From RI-153 sp963721725 (GTDB lineage: Bacteria; Chloroflexota; Anaerolineae; Caldilineales; Caldilineaceae), in assembly GCA_963721725.1 (NCBI GenBank), contig CAVRLX010000033.1, positions 62,001 through 126,000 of the forward strand: a stretch of 64,000 nucleotides of DNA, given 5' to 3'. A program made the position numbers and the translations under genes. This document shows, in pieces, positions 18,889 to 26,953 of the stretch (positions are counted from its first letter, which is position 1; each line of letters opens with the position of its first letter). Under the pieces are notes generated by a model, which was not told the origin of the DNA, made no database searches, and saw nothing but the letters and a program-made list of their open reading frames with translations.

Positions 18889-18953
18889 TTGCACCTGCTT
18901 TCAAACCGACTTATGATAAATTCTTATCGTCGATTGCAGGTGAATTTACCTGC
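18889..18953 (+). promoter_or_regulatory. Promoter and palindromic operator of the amino-acid-derivative operon
   Basis: TTGCAC (18889-18894), a 17-bp spacer and TATGAT (18912-18917) form a good sigma70-type promoter. Just downstream, over the expected start of transcription, lies the 18-bp palindrome GCAGGTGAATTTACCTGC (18936-18953). A second half-site CACCTGC overlaps the -35 box. This arrangement fits repression by a dimeric regulator. The regulator is not next to it. Confidence 0.7.
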
Positions 18954-18984
18954 TCACTAAAATCTAGGGCTTAAGGAGAAGAAG

Positions 18985-19893
18985 ATGAGTCGTTATGTAC
19001 GAATTTTCGCTTTGTTTATAGCGCTTTTGATTCTGGTGGCGTGTGTGCAAACGGTCCAGCCCACGCCAACCGGCGGGTCGTCCGGCCAGACGACCGAAAA
19101 TGCCAGTGCAGATGATCTGCTGGCCGAGATTATAGATCGGGGCAGCATTCGTATTTCCACAGATCCCAACTACGAGCCGCAGTCCTTTCTCAACCCCGAC
19201 GGCGAGTTTGTGGGTTTTGATGTCGCCGTGGCGCGTGAAATCGCCAAACGGTTGGGTGTCGAAGTTGAGTTCGTCACCCCCGATTGGGATCTGATCACCG
19301 CGGGCAACTGGGGCGGTCAGTGGGACATGAGCGTTGGCTCGATGACGGTGACCACCGCCCGCGACGAAGTGCTGGATTTTGCCACTCCGGCCTACTATTA
19401 CACACCGGCCCAGTTTGCCGCCACCGCGGATTCGGGCATCACAACGCTGGATGATCTCAACGGCAAGACGCTCTGTGTGGGCCTTTCCACCACCTACGAG
19501 ACCTGGCTCAGCGGCGATCTGGATGCGTTGGGACTGCCCGAAAGCAGCTACTATTTCGCGCCGCCCAGCGATGTGACCATCATCCCGTTGCAGAGCGACA
19601 ACGAGTGCGCGCAACAGATCCAGGCCGGTCGCAACGAGTTTCAGGCCTTCCTCACCTCCAAGACCGTGGTGGAGGCCGCCATCCGCGAAGGGGTTAATGT
19701 GGTCAAGGTCAACGGCCCCGTCTATTCGGAGAATCTGGCGGCGGCTTTCGACCAAGCCTCCACCAAAGACATTACCAGCCTACGCGAGCGTGTGGGCGAG
19801 ATCATCGCCGAAATGCACGCCGACGGCACGCTGAGCGCACTCTCGACAGAGTGGTTTGGCGAAGATCTGACGCAAGATCCCACAGCCCAGTAA
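18985..19893 (+). CDS. Amino-acid-type ABC transporter substrate-binding lipoprotein, family 3
   Basis: 302 residues. The signal MSRYVRIFALFIALLILVACVQ ends in a lipobox LVAC, so the protein is lipid-anchored outside the membrane. The domain opens with LAEIIDRGSIRISTDPNYEPQSFLNPDGEFVGFDVAVAREIAKRLGV, the standard family-3 solute-binding start, and ends with EIIAEMHADGTLSALSTEWFGEDLT. It should pair with the permease at 22329 and ATPase at 23174. The start follows AAGGAGAAGAAG. Confidence 0.93.
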   Translation: MSRYVRIFALFIALLILVACVQTVQPTPTGGSSGQTTENASADDLLAEIIDRGSIRISTDPNYEPQSFLNPDGEFVGFDVAVAREIAKRLGVEVEFVTPDWDLITAGNWGGQWDMSVGSMTVTTARDEVLDFATPAYYYTPAQFAATADSGITTLDDLNGKTLCVGLSTTYETWLSGDLDALGLPESSYYFAPPSDVTIIPLQSDNECAQQIQAGRNEFQAFLTSKTVVEAAIREGVNVVKVNGPVYSENLAAAFDQASTKDITSLRERVGEIIAEMHADGTLSALSTEWFGEDLTQDPTAQ

Positions 19894-19903
19894 AAGAAGC
19901 GAC

Positions 19904-19952
19904 TGGGAGAGTAGGCGATTGGCTCACAGACTCCCAAGCGCCTACTCTCCCA
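19904..19952. terminator. Hairpin after the binding-protein gene
   Basis: TGGGAGAGTAGGCG (19904-19917) pairs exactly with CGCCTACTCTCCCA (19939-19952). It directly follows the binding-protein stop, before the M20 gene, the place where a partial terminator would raise binding-protein level. It belongs to the same style as the GATTGGGAG-type hairpins elsewhere. Confidence 0.6.
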
Positions 19953-19966
19953 CTTTCTAATGAACT

Positions 19967-21235
19967 ATGACTACATCACAAACTATTCTTTCTGCCGTCG
20001 ATACCCTCGCCCCCGCCGCCATTGCGTTTTTACAGCGCTTGGTGCAGTCGCCCAGCCTGCCCGATCACGAAGATGCGGTGCAGGCCATTGTCGCGCAACA
20101 ATTGCGTGATCTTGGACTATCGGTTGATCTCCTCCCCACGCGCTTTGACGAACTAGCCGATCACCCAGCCTTTGGTGATGATGGCTTTTCGCCCACGGCT
20201 CGCGTCAATGTTATCGGGCGCTGGCATGGCTCCGGCGTGGGCGGCGGTCAGGGTTCGCTGATCCTTAACGGCCATGTGGACGTGGTCTCGGCGGGCGATC
20301 CGGCCCTGTGGCATGTTGACCCCTGGGGCGGCGAGATCCGCGAAGGGCGGCTCTATGGTCGCGGCGCGTGTGACATGAAAGCAGGCATCACGGCGGGGAT
20401 CTTTGCCGTGGCCGCGTTGAAAGCAGCAGGCTATCACCCTGCTCACGACGTGCTTTTTGAAAGCGTCATCGGCGAAGAATCCGGCGGCGTGGGCACACTG
20501 ACGACGCTGGTCAAAGGCTATCGGGCCGACGGCGTGATCGTGTTGGAGCCAACCGGCGGCGCGCTCTCTCCGCTGCAATCGGGGGCGCTGACTTTTCGAT
20601 TAACCGTGCAGGGCAAGGCTGCCCACGCTGCGTTAAAAATCGAGGGTGTCAGCGCGATTGAAAAGTTCTTGCGCGTCTACGACGCTATTGACGATCTGAA
20701 CCGAGCGCGCCATGAGCGCTATCAAAACCCGCTTTTTGAAAATCCCGCCAACATCGCCCCCATTAGCATCGGCACGGTGCGCGGCGGCGAGTGGCACTCT
20801 ACTGTGGCCGAGACCGTGGTGGCCGAAGGGCGTTGTGGTGTTTTCCCCGGCGAAACCGTGGCCGAGGTGCGGGCGTTGCTGGCCGAGACTCTCCGACGCC
20901 TAGCCGATGCTGATCCCTGGCTGCGGAATCACCCGCCACGGCTGGAATGGTTCGAGGGCCAGTTTGAATCGTCTGAAACCGCGCCCGATCACCCGCTCAT
21001 CCGCACGCTGGCCGCGCAGCATCGGCAGGTCCACGGCACAGAGCCAATGCTCAAAGGCGTGCCCTACGGCTCGGACATGCGCCTCTTCGTGAATCACGGC
21101 AACATGCCCGCCGTTCATTATGGCCCCGGCAATGTGCGCCTGGCCCACGCCGTGGATGAGTATGTTGAAATCGATGAGGTCATCGCCGTGACAAAAACAG
21201 TGGCGCTGATGATCGCTGAGTGGTGGGGGCAATAG
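19967..21235 (+). CDS. M20-family metallopeptidase (ArgE/DapE/CPG2 type)
   Basis: 422 residues. It hydrolyses an N-acyl amino acid or small peptide using two zinc ions. The metal and catalytic residues are in LNGHVDVV (His-x-Asp), GACDMKAGI (bridging Asp), VIGEESGGVG (catalytic Glu pair) and, at the C-terminus, VHYGPGN...AHAVDEYVEIDEV (His). An inserted dimerisation lid domain spans about 210-330. Close to acetylornithine deacetylases; its place beside a DDAH-like enzyme suggests an N-acyl arginine-like substrate, which is inference. Confidence 0.9.
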   Translation: MTTSQTILSAVDTLAPAAIAFLQRLVQSPSLPDHEDAVQAIVAQQLRDLGLSVDLLPTRFDELADHPAFGDDGFSPTARVNVIGRWHGSGVGGGQGSLILNGHVDVVSAGDPALWHVDPWGGEIREGRLYGRGACDMKAGITAGIFAVAALKAAGYHPAHDVLFESVIGEESGGVGTLTTLVKGYRADGVIVLEPTGGALSPLQSGALTFRLTVQGKAAHAALKIEGVSAIEKFLRVYDAIDDLNRARHERYQNPLFENPANIAPISIGTVRGGEWHSTVAETVVAEGRCGVFPGETVAEVRALLAETLRRLADADPWLRNHPPRLEWFEGQFESSETAPDHPLIRTLAAQHRQVHGTEPMLKGVPYGSDMRLFVNHGNMPAVHYGPGNVRLAHAVDEYVEIDEVIAVTKTVALMIAEWWGQ

Positions 21236-21245
21236 GAGATGATGA

Positions 21246-22137
21246 ATGACCGATAGAGTAGGCTCCCAATCCATGATCGACGAACTCAAGTTTGTCCTCC
21301 TCAAACATCCTGCGGATTCCCATATTGACCAAGCCCATGTAGACGCCCAATGGCAGGATCTCTTTTACGCGGGACGACCTGATTTTGGGCCGAGTGCAGG
21401 CTGAATACAGTCAATTCGTGGCCTGTTGAAAGCAGTTTGGCCTGGAGATCGGCACGCTGCCCCACAACGACGCCGTTGGCCTGGATTCTATTTACACCCA
21501 TGACCCGGCGGTGATCACAGACCGCGGAGCCATCCTCTGCACTATGGGCAAGGCAGCCCGCCAACATGAACCAGCGGCAATGGCCGCGTATTTTACCCAG
21601 ATCGGCGTGCCCATCTTGGGGCAGATTGAAGCACCCGGCACATTGGAAGGCGGAGATGTCTGCTGGCTCGATGCCCGCACCGTGGCTGTGGGCGAAGGAT
21701 ACCGCACCAACGCCGAGGGCATCCGCCAGTTTCGCGCGCTGCTGGGCGATGCCGTGGACGAAGTAATGGCTGTGCCGCTGCCCCACTGGAACGGCCCCCA
21801 GGAATGTCTGCACCTGCTCTCATTTATCAGCCCGGTGGATCACAAACTGGCTGTGGTCTATTCCCGACTGATGCCGGTTCCCTTTCGCCAATGGCTGCTG
21901 ACACGAGGCTATCGTTTTGTGGAAGTACCCGACGAAGAGTACGATTCGTTCGCGTGTAATGTGCTGGCCGTCGCCCCTGGCAAAGTGATTATGATCGAGG
22001 GTAACCCCATCACCCAAGCGCGGCTCGAAGCTGAGGGCGTTGCCGTCTCGACCTTTGCAGGGCAAGACCTGTGCATCAAAGGCGGCGGCGGACCGACATG
22101 CCTGACCCGACCGATTTGGAGAGAACAGGTTGATTGA
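21246..22137 (+). CDS. Dimethylargininase/arginine deiminase-family amidinohydrolase (frameshifted)
   Basis: About 297 residues of the guanidine-modifying superfamily (DDAH, amidinotransferase). The start at 21246 follows AGGAGATGATGA. Key parts: LPHNDAVGLDSIYTHDPAVI (substrate Asp), GTLEGGDVCWLD, PQECLHLLSF (catalytic His) and GGGGPTCLTRP (nucleophilic Cys near the C-terminus). The region 21385-21440 contains several indels, including an apparent in-frame TGA, but the flanking parts are intact. Family members release citrulline and methylamines from methylated arginines or modify arginine-like compounds. It lies between an M20 hydrolase and an amino-acid permease on one transcript. Confidence 0.85.
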
Positions 22138-22140
22138 AAA

Positions 22141-22310
22141 TTAACGATTGACGATTGACGATTACGGAATCAGATTTTAACGCAGAGATGCAAAGAGGCA
22201 GAGACGCAAAGAGAGGGTAAAGCGCTGCTCTGTGGTTTTCCCAGCAGACTCATTTTTTGAGCATTGACGAACAATACTCGACCCTCTGCAATCATCAATC
22301 GTCAATCATC
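22141..22310. repeat. GATTGACGATTGACGATT inverted repeat enclosing a CGCAAAGAG repeat
   Basis: The 190-bp gap between the DDAH-like gene and the permease starts with tandem GATTGAC units (22146-22166) and ends with their complement (about 22288-22309), so the two ends can pair. Inside are tandem ACGCAGAGATGCAAAGAGGCA-like units. No gene is seen here. Confidence 0.6.
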
Positions 22311-22328
22311 TCATCCACAAGGAGCATC

Positions 22329-23177
22329 ATGACCACCATCGAGGAGCGCCATCTGAGCCAGGCCAAGCAAATCGTGGACCTGCGCCGTCAACGCCGTCAA
22401 CGCTTTAGCCTGGGTGTCAACGTTTCGTATGTGTTGCTGTTTGCCGTGTTGGTCTATGCGTTTAGCGGCTTGCAGATTCAGATCGGACCGCTGCGCTTTA
22501 CCACCATCCGCCTAGACTGGGAATTTATCGGTGAGTATTGGTACTTCATCTTTGGCGGCGTGGGGCTGACGATTCTACTCTCGATTCTCTCCATTGTCTT
22601 GGCAACGGTGCTCTCCTTTCTGGGCGCGCTGGGTCGCCTCTCCAAATATCCCCCGGCTTATGCCCTGGCGACCTTTTACATTTCGTTGATCCGCGGCACG
22701 CCGCTGCTGTTACAGATTATCTTTTTCTTCCTGGCCTTGCCGCAACTGGGCATCCGGCTCACCGGGCTGTCGGCGGGCGTGCTGGCATTGGGCTTGAACT
22801 ACGGCGCGTATATGACTGAGATCATGCGCGCCGGCATCCAATCGGTGGACGTCGGCCAGCGCGAAGCTGCCCTCGCCATCGGCATGACCCAATCTCAAAT
22901 TATGCGGCGCATTGTGTTGCCCCAGGCCTTGCGGCTCGTCCTTCCCCCGATTGGCAACCAGTTTATCGCCATGCTCAAAGACACCTCGCTGATCTCGGTC
23001 ACTGGCTTTGTGTGGGAGATCCTGTGGCGGGCGCAAAAAGTGGGGCGGGCCAACTTCCGCAGCCTGGAAGCCCTGCTGATTGCCGCCGTCTTTTACTGGA
23101 TCATCACGATTATTTTCTCGGCTATTCAGGGGCAGATTGAAACCAACCTGGCCCGGGGGGATCGCACATCACTATGA
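22329..23177 (+). CDS. Amino-acid ABC transporter permease, HisM/GlnP type
   Basis: 282 residues. The start MTTIEERHLSQAKQIVDLRRQRRQRF follows CAAGGAGCATC. After a basic cytoplasmic tail come about five to six membrane helices, including LISLIRGTPLLLQIIFFFLALPQLGIRL, typical of polar amino-acid permeases, and the ATPase-docking loop QREAALAIGMTQSQIMRRIVLPQALRLVLPP. The stop overlaps the ATPase start (ATGA). Together with 18985 and 23174 it completes an importer. Confidence 0.93.
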   Translation: MTTIEERHLSQAKQIVDLRRQRRQRFSLGVNVSYVLLFAVLVYAFSGLQIQIGPLRFTTIRLDWEFIGEYWYFIFGGVGLTILLSILSIVLATVLSFLGALGRLSKYPPAYALATFYISLIRGTPLLLQIIFFFLALPQLGIRLTGLSAGVLALGLNYGAYMTEIMRAGIQSVDVGQREAALAIGMTQSQIMRRIVLPQALRLVLPPIGNQFIAMLKDTSLISVTGFVWEILWRAQKVGRANFRSLEALLIAAVFYWIITIIFSAIQGQIETNLARGDRTSL

Positions 23178-23951
23178 GCATTGTCCGCGTTTCCGAACTC
23201 AATAAATATTTTGGTAATCTCCACGTTCTCAAAGACATTTCGTTTGAAGTGGCCCCCGCCGAAGTGATCTGCATTATCGGCCCCAGCGGTTCAGGCAAAA
23301 GCACGCTGCTGCGCTGTCTCAACTTTTTGGAGCAGGCTGAATTTGGCGATGTCGAGGTCAACGGCATCACTGTCAAGGCTGGTGGCGGCGGGCAGCGCTA
23401 TCGGCAGAGCATCCACAAACTGCGCTTGCAAACGGGCATGGTCTTTCAGTCCTTTAACCTTTTCCCACACATGACGGCGCTGGGCAACGTCATTGAAGGG
23501 CCGGTTACCGTGAAGAAAATGGGCGAAAAAGCGGCCAGCGAGATCGGGATGCACTATCTGAAAAAAGTGGGTCTGGCCCACAAAGCCGACGAATACCCGC
23601 GGCGGCTGTCGGGCGGTCAACAGCAGACGCGTGGCAATTGCACGGGCACTGGCGATGGAACCCAAGGTCATGCTCTTTGACGAACCCACCTCCGCCCTTG
23701 ATCCCGAACTTATCGGCGAAGTCTTGGGCGTCATGCAACAACTCGTGGAAGAGGGCATGACCATGCTCACCGTCACCCACGAGATGGGCTTTGCCCGCCG
23801 CTTTGCCCATCGTATCTTTTTTATGGACGAAGGGCGCATCATCGAAACTGCCCCACCGGAGCAGATGTTCAGCAATGCGCAAGACGAGCGTACTCGGCTC
23901 TTTTTGAGCGCGATTACGCGCTTGGAGCATCAGGAGAGTCAAAATCAGTAG
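23174..23951 (+). CDS. Amino-acid ABC transporter ATP-binding protein, GlnQ type (one frameshift)
   Basis: About 258 residues. Walker A is GPSGSGKSTLLRCLN, the Q-loop MVFQSFNLFPHMT, the signature LSGGQQQR, Walker B VMLFDEPTSALDPE and the H-loop VTHEMGFAR, so it is a complete ATPase. The frame breaks right inside the signature (near 23626), where a single extra A turns CAGCAG-CGC-GTG into a shifted reading; removing it restores GGQQQRVAIARAL. It drives import through the permease just upstream. Confidence 0.92.
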
Positions 23952-23958
23952 AATTATT

Positions 23959-24156
23959 ATGAAACACAAAACTGGGATTGAAGAGATTGATGAAACTGAG
24001 GGGACACCGGCAACTCTATCCTTTTGGGATGCGTATCAGCGCCTGGTCGCAACACTTGACCTTGCCGTTGATGGTCTGCCCGAAGAGGTCTGGCCTCCTC
24101 CACGAGATCGTTCACCAGGGCGTGAGTTCGACTGGTCACAAGAGGAGAACAAATAA
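23959..24156 (+). CDS. Small protein, possible antitoxin-like remnant
   Basis: 65 residues, not firmly recognised. The stretch LSFWDAYQRLVATLDLAVDG...RDRSPGREFDW resembles the C-terminal part of Phd/YefM-like antitoxins, but no DNA-binding domain precedes it and no toxin follows. The stop overlaps the next start (TAATG), so it may simply serve translational coupling to the PhyH gene. It could also be a decayed gene. Confidence 0.4.
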   Translation: MKHKTGIEEIDETEGTPATLSFWDAYQRLVATLDLAVDGLPEEVWPPPRDRSPGREFDWSQEENK

Positions 24157-25055
24157 TGGCTACTTTAACAATGGCACAACCGCTGATCAGCAATGGTTAC
24201 ACACTCACGCCCGATATTTTGGGCCGGTTGGAACCCACTGACTCGTCGCGCCCGCTGGCAGAACTGCGCGGACAGTATCGCGCCCAGGGCTATTTGTGGC
24301 TAAAGAATTTTTTGGATCGGGATGAAGTGTTGGCCTTTCGGCGGCGCTTCTTTGCCGCGTTTCAAGAAGCGGGGCTGCTGGCCCCCGGCACAGATCCGGT
24401 AGAAGGCATTTATAGCGGCTATGAGGACAAAGAGTTGTCGCGCAAACTCGTGATGGAAATTGTGCGCTGGGCAGCCTATGAATCATTCTGCTTTTCGCCG
24501 CGCCTTTGGCAATTTTACGAGACGTTCATGGACGGTCCCGTCTATCTGCACAAGCGCAAGCTCGTGCGCTATACCCGCCCCGGCGATCCCACTTGCACCG
24601 GCGCCCATTATGATCTCACCTATCTGCGCGGCGGTACAGATAGCGTCTGCACAAGTTGGATCCCGATCGGCGACATTCCCGTGGAGATGGGCGGGCTGGT
24701 CTATTTGGAAGGCTCCGACCGCTGGGGGCGAGAAATGGAAGCTGAGTTCCGCGAAAAGAACCAGGATTTGTCGCCAGAAGAGCGCATCAGCGCCTATAAC
24801 AAAAACATGGCAAAAGGCGGCTGGCTCAGCAAAGATCTGCCCGATTTGGCGGCGCGCATGGGCAGACGCTGGCTCATGGCCGACTTTGAAGCCGGCGATA
24901 TGGTCGTCCACAGCGCCTATATGATCCACGCCGCCACCACCAACGAGAGCAGCGAAAACCGCCTGCGTCTCTCCACCGACATTCGCTATCAACTCGTGCG
25001 CGAAGAGATCGACCAGCGCTGGCAAAACCACTGGTCGCTGGATGATATGTTGTAG
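24156..25055 (+). CDS. Phytanoyl-CoA dioxygenase (PhyH) family protein
   Basis: 299 residues of a non-haem iron and 2-oxoglutarate dependent oxygenase. The iron facial triad is visible as H-x-D in GAHYDLTYLRGG (about 150-153) and the distal His in SAYMIHAATTNESSENRLRLSTD (about 254), with the Arg that binds 2-oxoglutarate near NRLRLS. Such enzymes hydroxylate lipids, amino acids or natural products. It is the last gene of the operon that begins with the amino-acid binding protein, so a hydroxylated or N-demethylated amino acid is a possible substrate. The start follows AGAGGAGAACAAATA. Confidence 0.88.
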   Translation: MATLTMAQPLISNGYTLTPDILGRLEPTDSSRPLAELRGQYRAQGYLWLKNFLDRDEVLAFRRRFFAAFQEAGLLAPGTDPVEGIYSGYEDKELSRKLVMEIVRWAAYESFCFSPRLWQFYETFMDGPVYLHKRKLVRYTRPGDPTCTGAHYDLTYLRGGTDSVCTSWIPIGDIPVEMGGLVYLEGSDRWGREMEAEFREKNQDLSPEERISAYNKNMAKGGWLSKDLPDLAARMGRRWLMADFEAGDMVVHSAYMIHAATTNESSENRLRLSTDIRYQLVREEIDQRWQNHWSLDDML

Positions 25056-25165
25056 TCGTAGTACGTGGGAGGATCTTTACCAAATCGGGGCAATCGGCGG
25101 TAGCGTGACAGACTCTGCTGTACTATTTACACTTTGCGCAGGGTGAGAAAGCAACGAGTTCCTGA

Positions 25166-25430
25166 ATGAACAATTTAAGTGGGAAGCATAGACGAACATT
25201 AGATGCGCTGTTTGAAACACCCACTCGGGCTAATCTTGTCTTGGCAAGATGTGGAATCGTTATTGACTGCCCTGGGGGCTGAGATCAGCGAAGGCAGCGG
25301 GTCAAGAGTTCGTATATCCCTGAGTGGAGTGCGCGCTGTATTTCATCGTCCACATCCTCAAAAGGAAGCCAGCAAGGGAGCCGTTCGGTCTGTGCGACGA
25401 TTTTTAGAAGAGGCAGGAGTAATCCTATGA
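25166..25430 (+). CDS. hicA: HicA-type mRNA interferase toxin (one frameshift)
   Basis: About 88 residues. The true N-terminus is MNNLSGKHRRTLDALFETPTRANLV, starting at 25166; a single extra T near 25241 shifts the frame into WQDVESLLTALGAEISEGSGSRVRISLSGVRAVFHRPHPQKEASKGAV. The catalytic His lies in VFHRPHP and the fold is the small double-stranded-RNA-binding-like HicA fold. A shorter reading from 25203 would lose the conserved start. It overlaps hicB by 4 bp, toxin first, as usual for hicAB. Confidence 0.86.
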
Positions 25431-25783
25431 TGCAATATAAAGGATATATAGGCAGAGTTGAATATGAGGAAGAATCTGGGGTTTTCTTTGGTGAAGTTAC
25501 AAATATTCGGGACGTAATTACGTTTGAAGGAACCTCGGTCGAGGAACTTCGGCGTGCGTTTCATGATTCAGTTGATGACTATCTTGAATTTTGTGCCGAA
25601 CGGGGTTACTCTAATTCGTGTTCTGATGACGAATTGCGAGGGCCTGAAAAGCCCTTTTCCGGCTACGTTACAGTGCATCTTTCGCCTGAATTGCACCGGC
25701 GCGCCTACGTCCAGGCGGAACGGACCAACAAAAGCCTGGAAGGGTGGATTAGTGAGATTATTGAAACTTCACTCTCTTCATAG
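25427..25783 (+). CDS. hicB: HicB-family antitoxin
   Basis: 118 residues: an N-terminal HicB_like domain that blocks the toxin (YKGYIGRVEYEEESGVFFGEVTNIRDVITFEGTSVEELRRAFHDSVDDYLEFC) and a C-terminal ribbon-helix-helix DNA-binding part (GYVTVHLSPELHRRAYVQAERTNKSLEGWISEII). It should neutralise HicA and repress its own promoter. Two consecutive ATG codons occur at the start. Confidence 0.93.
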   Translation: MMQYKGYIGRVEYEEESGVFFGEVTNIRDVITFEGTSVEELRRAFHDSVDDYLEFCAERGYSNSCSDDELRGPEKPFSGYVTVHLSPELHRRAYVQAERTNKSLEGWISEIIETSLSS

Positions 25784-25907
25784 GGATCTGTCGAGCTTTT
25801 CATCTGTTTAACCCGATTTCTACGGCAACCCTACAGAAAACAAAGGTCTCCAAAGAGAAGACCCATTCGCGTGAAACGCAACACGAATCACACAAAGGAT
25901 ACCCCCC

Positions 25908-26951
25908 ATGCCGCGTGGACTTTTCGTCGATCAGCCGCAGCACGTGATTTTGGCCGACTATGCTGATCCTGATCTAAAGCCAGATCAACTTCGCATCCGC
26001 AGTGAATTCGCCGCCATCAAACACGGCACGATTTTCCACCTTTTCAGCGGAGAATCGCCCTTTCAAGATCAGGTCTTTGACCGGGATCTACGCTTGTTTG
26101 TGCAAAAAGCTGGCCCCGATACACAGCCGGGCGGATTGGTCGGGCAGTTTGTGGGCAACATGACGGTGGGGCGTGTGGAGGCCGTTGGCGATGCTGTGGA
26201 TAATTTCCAGCCCGGTGATCAGGTTTACTGTTATGGCCCGATTGCCGAGACCGTGACCAAAGCCGCCGCGGATTTCCACGCCTTGCCCGCCGCTATGCGT
26301 CCTGAAGATGCCGTCTGCCTGGACCCGGCGCTCTATGCCTACGCGGCTGTACGCGATGGCCGCGTCACCGTGGGCGATGCCGTGGTGGTGACGGGGTTGG
26401 GCGCGATTGGGCTTTTCGTGGTGCAAGTGCTTGTGCGCGCTGGCTGCCTCACTGTGATTGCCGCCGATCCGCTGCCCAAGCGCCGTGAACTAGCCGAACG
26501 CCTGGGCGCGCATCTCACCGTTGATCCCACGCAGACCGATCTGGGGCTGGCCGTGCGCGATGCATTGGGCCGCGGGGCTGACGTTGCCATTGAGGCCAGC
26601 GGCCACTATCGCGCCCTCTACGACGCCATGCGCGCCGTGGGCCAGGGCGGACGCATCGTCACGCTGGGCTATTACAAAGGCAACATGGGTGGGGTTCCCT
26701 TTGGGGCCGAGTGGCATCACAACCGGCTGGAGCTGATTAGCAGTATGCCCGTGTGGGACAATCCTTCACGCGAGCATCCGCAGTGGACGCTGGCCCGGCT
26801 GGAAGCGACGGTGCGCGAATTTTTCGTACGCGGCTGGCTTACGTCCGACGGCATGGTTGATCCGATTGTACCCTTTGCTAAAGCCGCCGAGGCTTTTCTG
26901 AGCGTTTATCACAACCCGAACGATGCGATTAAATTGGGTGTGAGATTTTGA
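25908..26951 (+). CDS. Zinc-binding alcohol dehydrogenase-like (MDR) protein
   Basis: 347 residues of the medium-chain dehydrogenase superfamily. The nucleotide-binding motif is VVVTGLGAIGLFVVQVLVRAGC (about 160-180). The N-terminal half has GQFVGNMTVGRVEAVGDAVDNFQPGDQVYCYG, the usual GroES-like part, but the catalytic Cys and the structural zinc Cys cluster of classical enzymes are not evident, so it may be zinc-free or act on a special substrate such as a sugar alcohol. It overlaps the start region of the APH-like kinase and probably shares its transcript. Confidence 0.82.
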   Translation: MPRGLFVDQPQHVILADYADPDLKPDQLRIRSEFAAIKHGTIFHLFSGESPFQDQVFDRDLRLFVQKAGPDTQPGGLVGQFVGNMTVGRVEAVGDAVDNFQPGDQVYCYGPIAETVTKAAADFHALPAAMRPEDAVCLDPALYAYAAVRDGRVTVGDAVVVTGLGAIGLFVVQVLVRAGCLTVIAADPLPKRRELAERLGAHLTVDPTQTDLGLAVRDALGRGADVAIEASGHYRALYDAMRAVGQGGRIVTLGYYKGNMGGVPFGAEWHHNRLELISSMPVWDNPSREHPQWTLARLEATVREFFVRGWLTSDGMVDPIVPFAKAAEAFLSVYHNPNDAIKLGVRF

Positions 26952-26953
26952 CG

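Noticed and set aside
21385..21440. In-frame TGA in the DDAH-like gene as possible selenocysteine or a programmed frameshift
   Set aside because: No SECIS-like hairpin is evident, the residue is not a catalytic position, and several indels cluster here as in many other genes of the window.
23600..23660. Programmed frameshift in the GlnQ-type ATPase
   Set aside because: The shift falls inside the essential signature motif with no slippery heptamer; one inserted base explains it.
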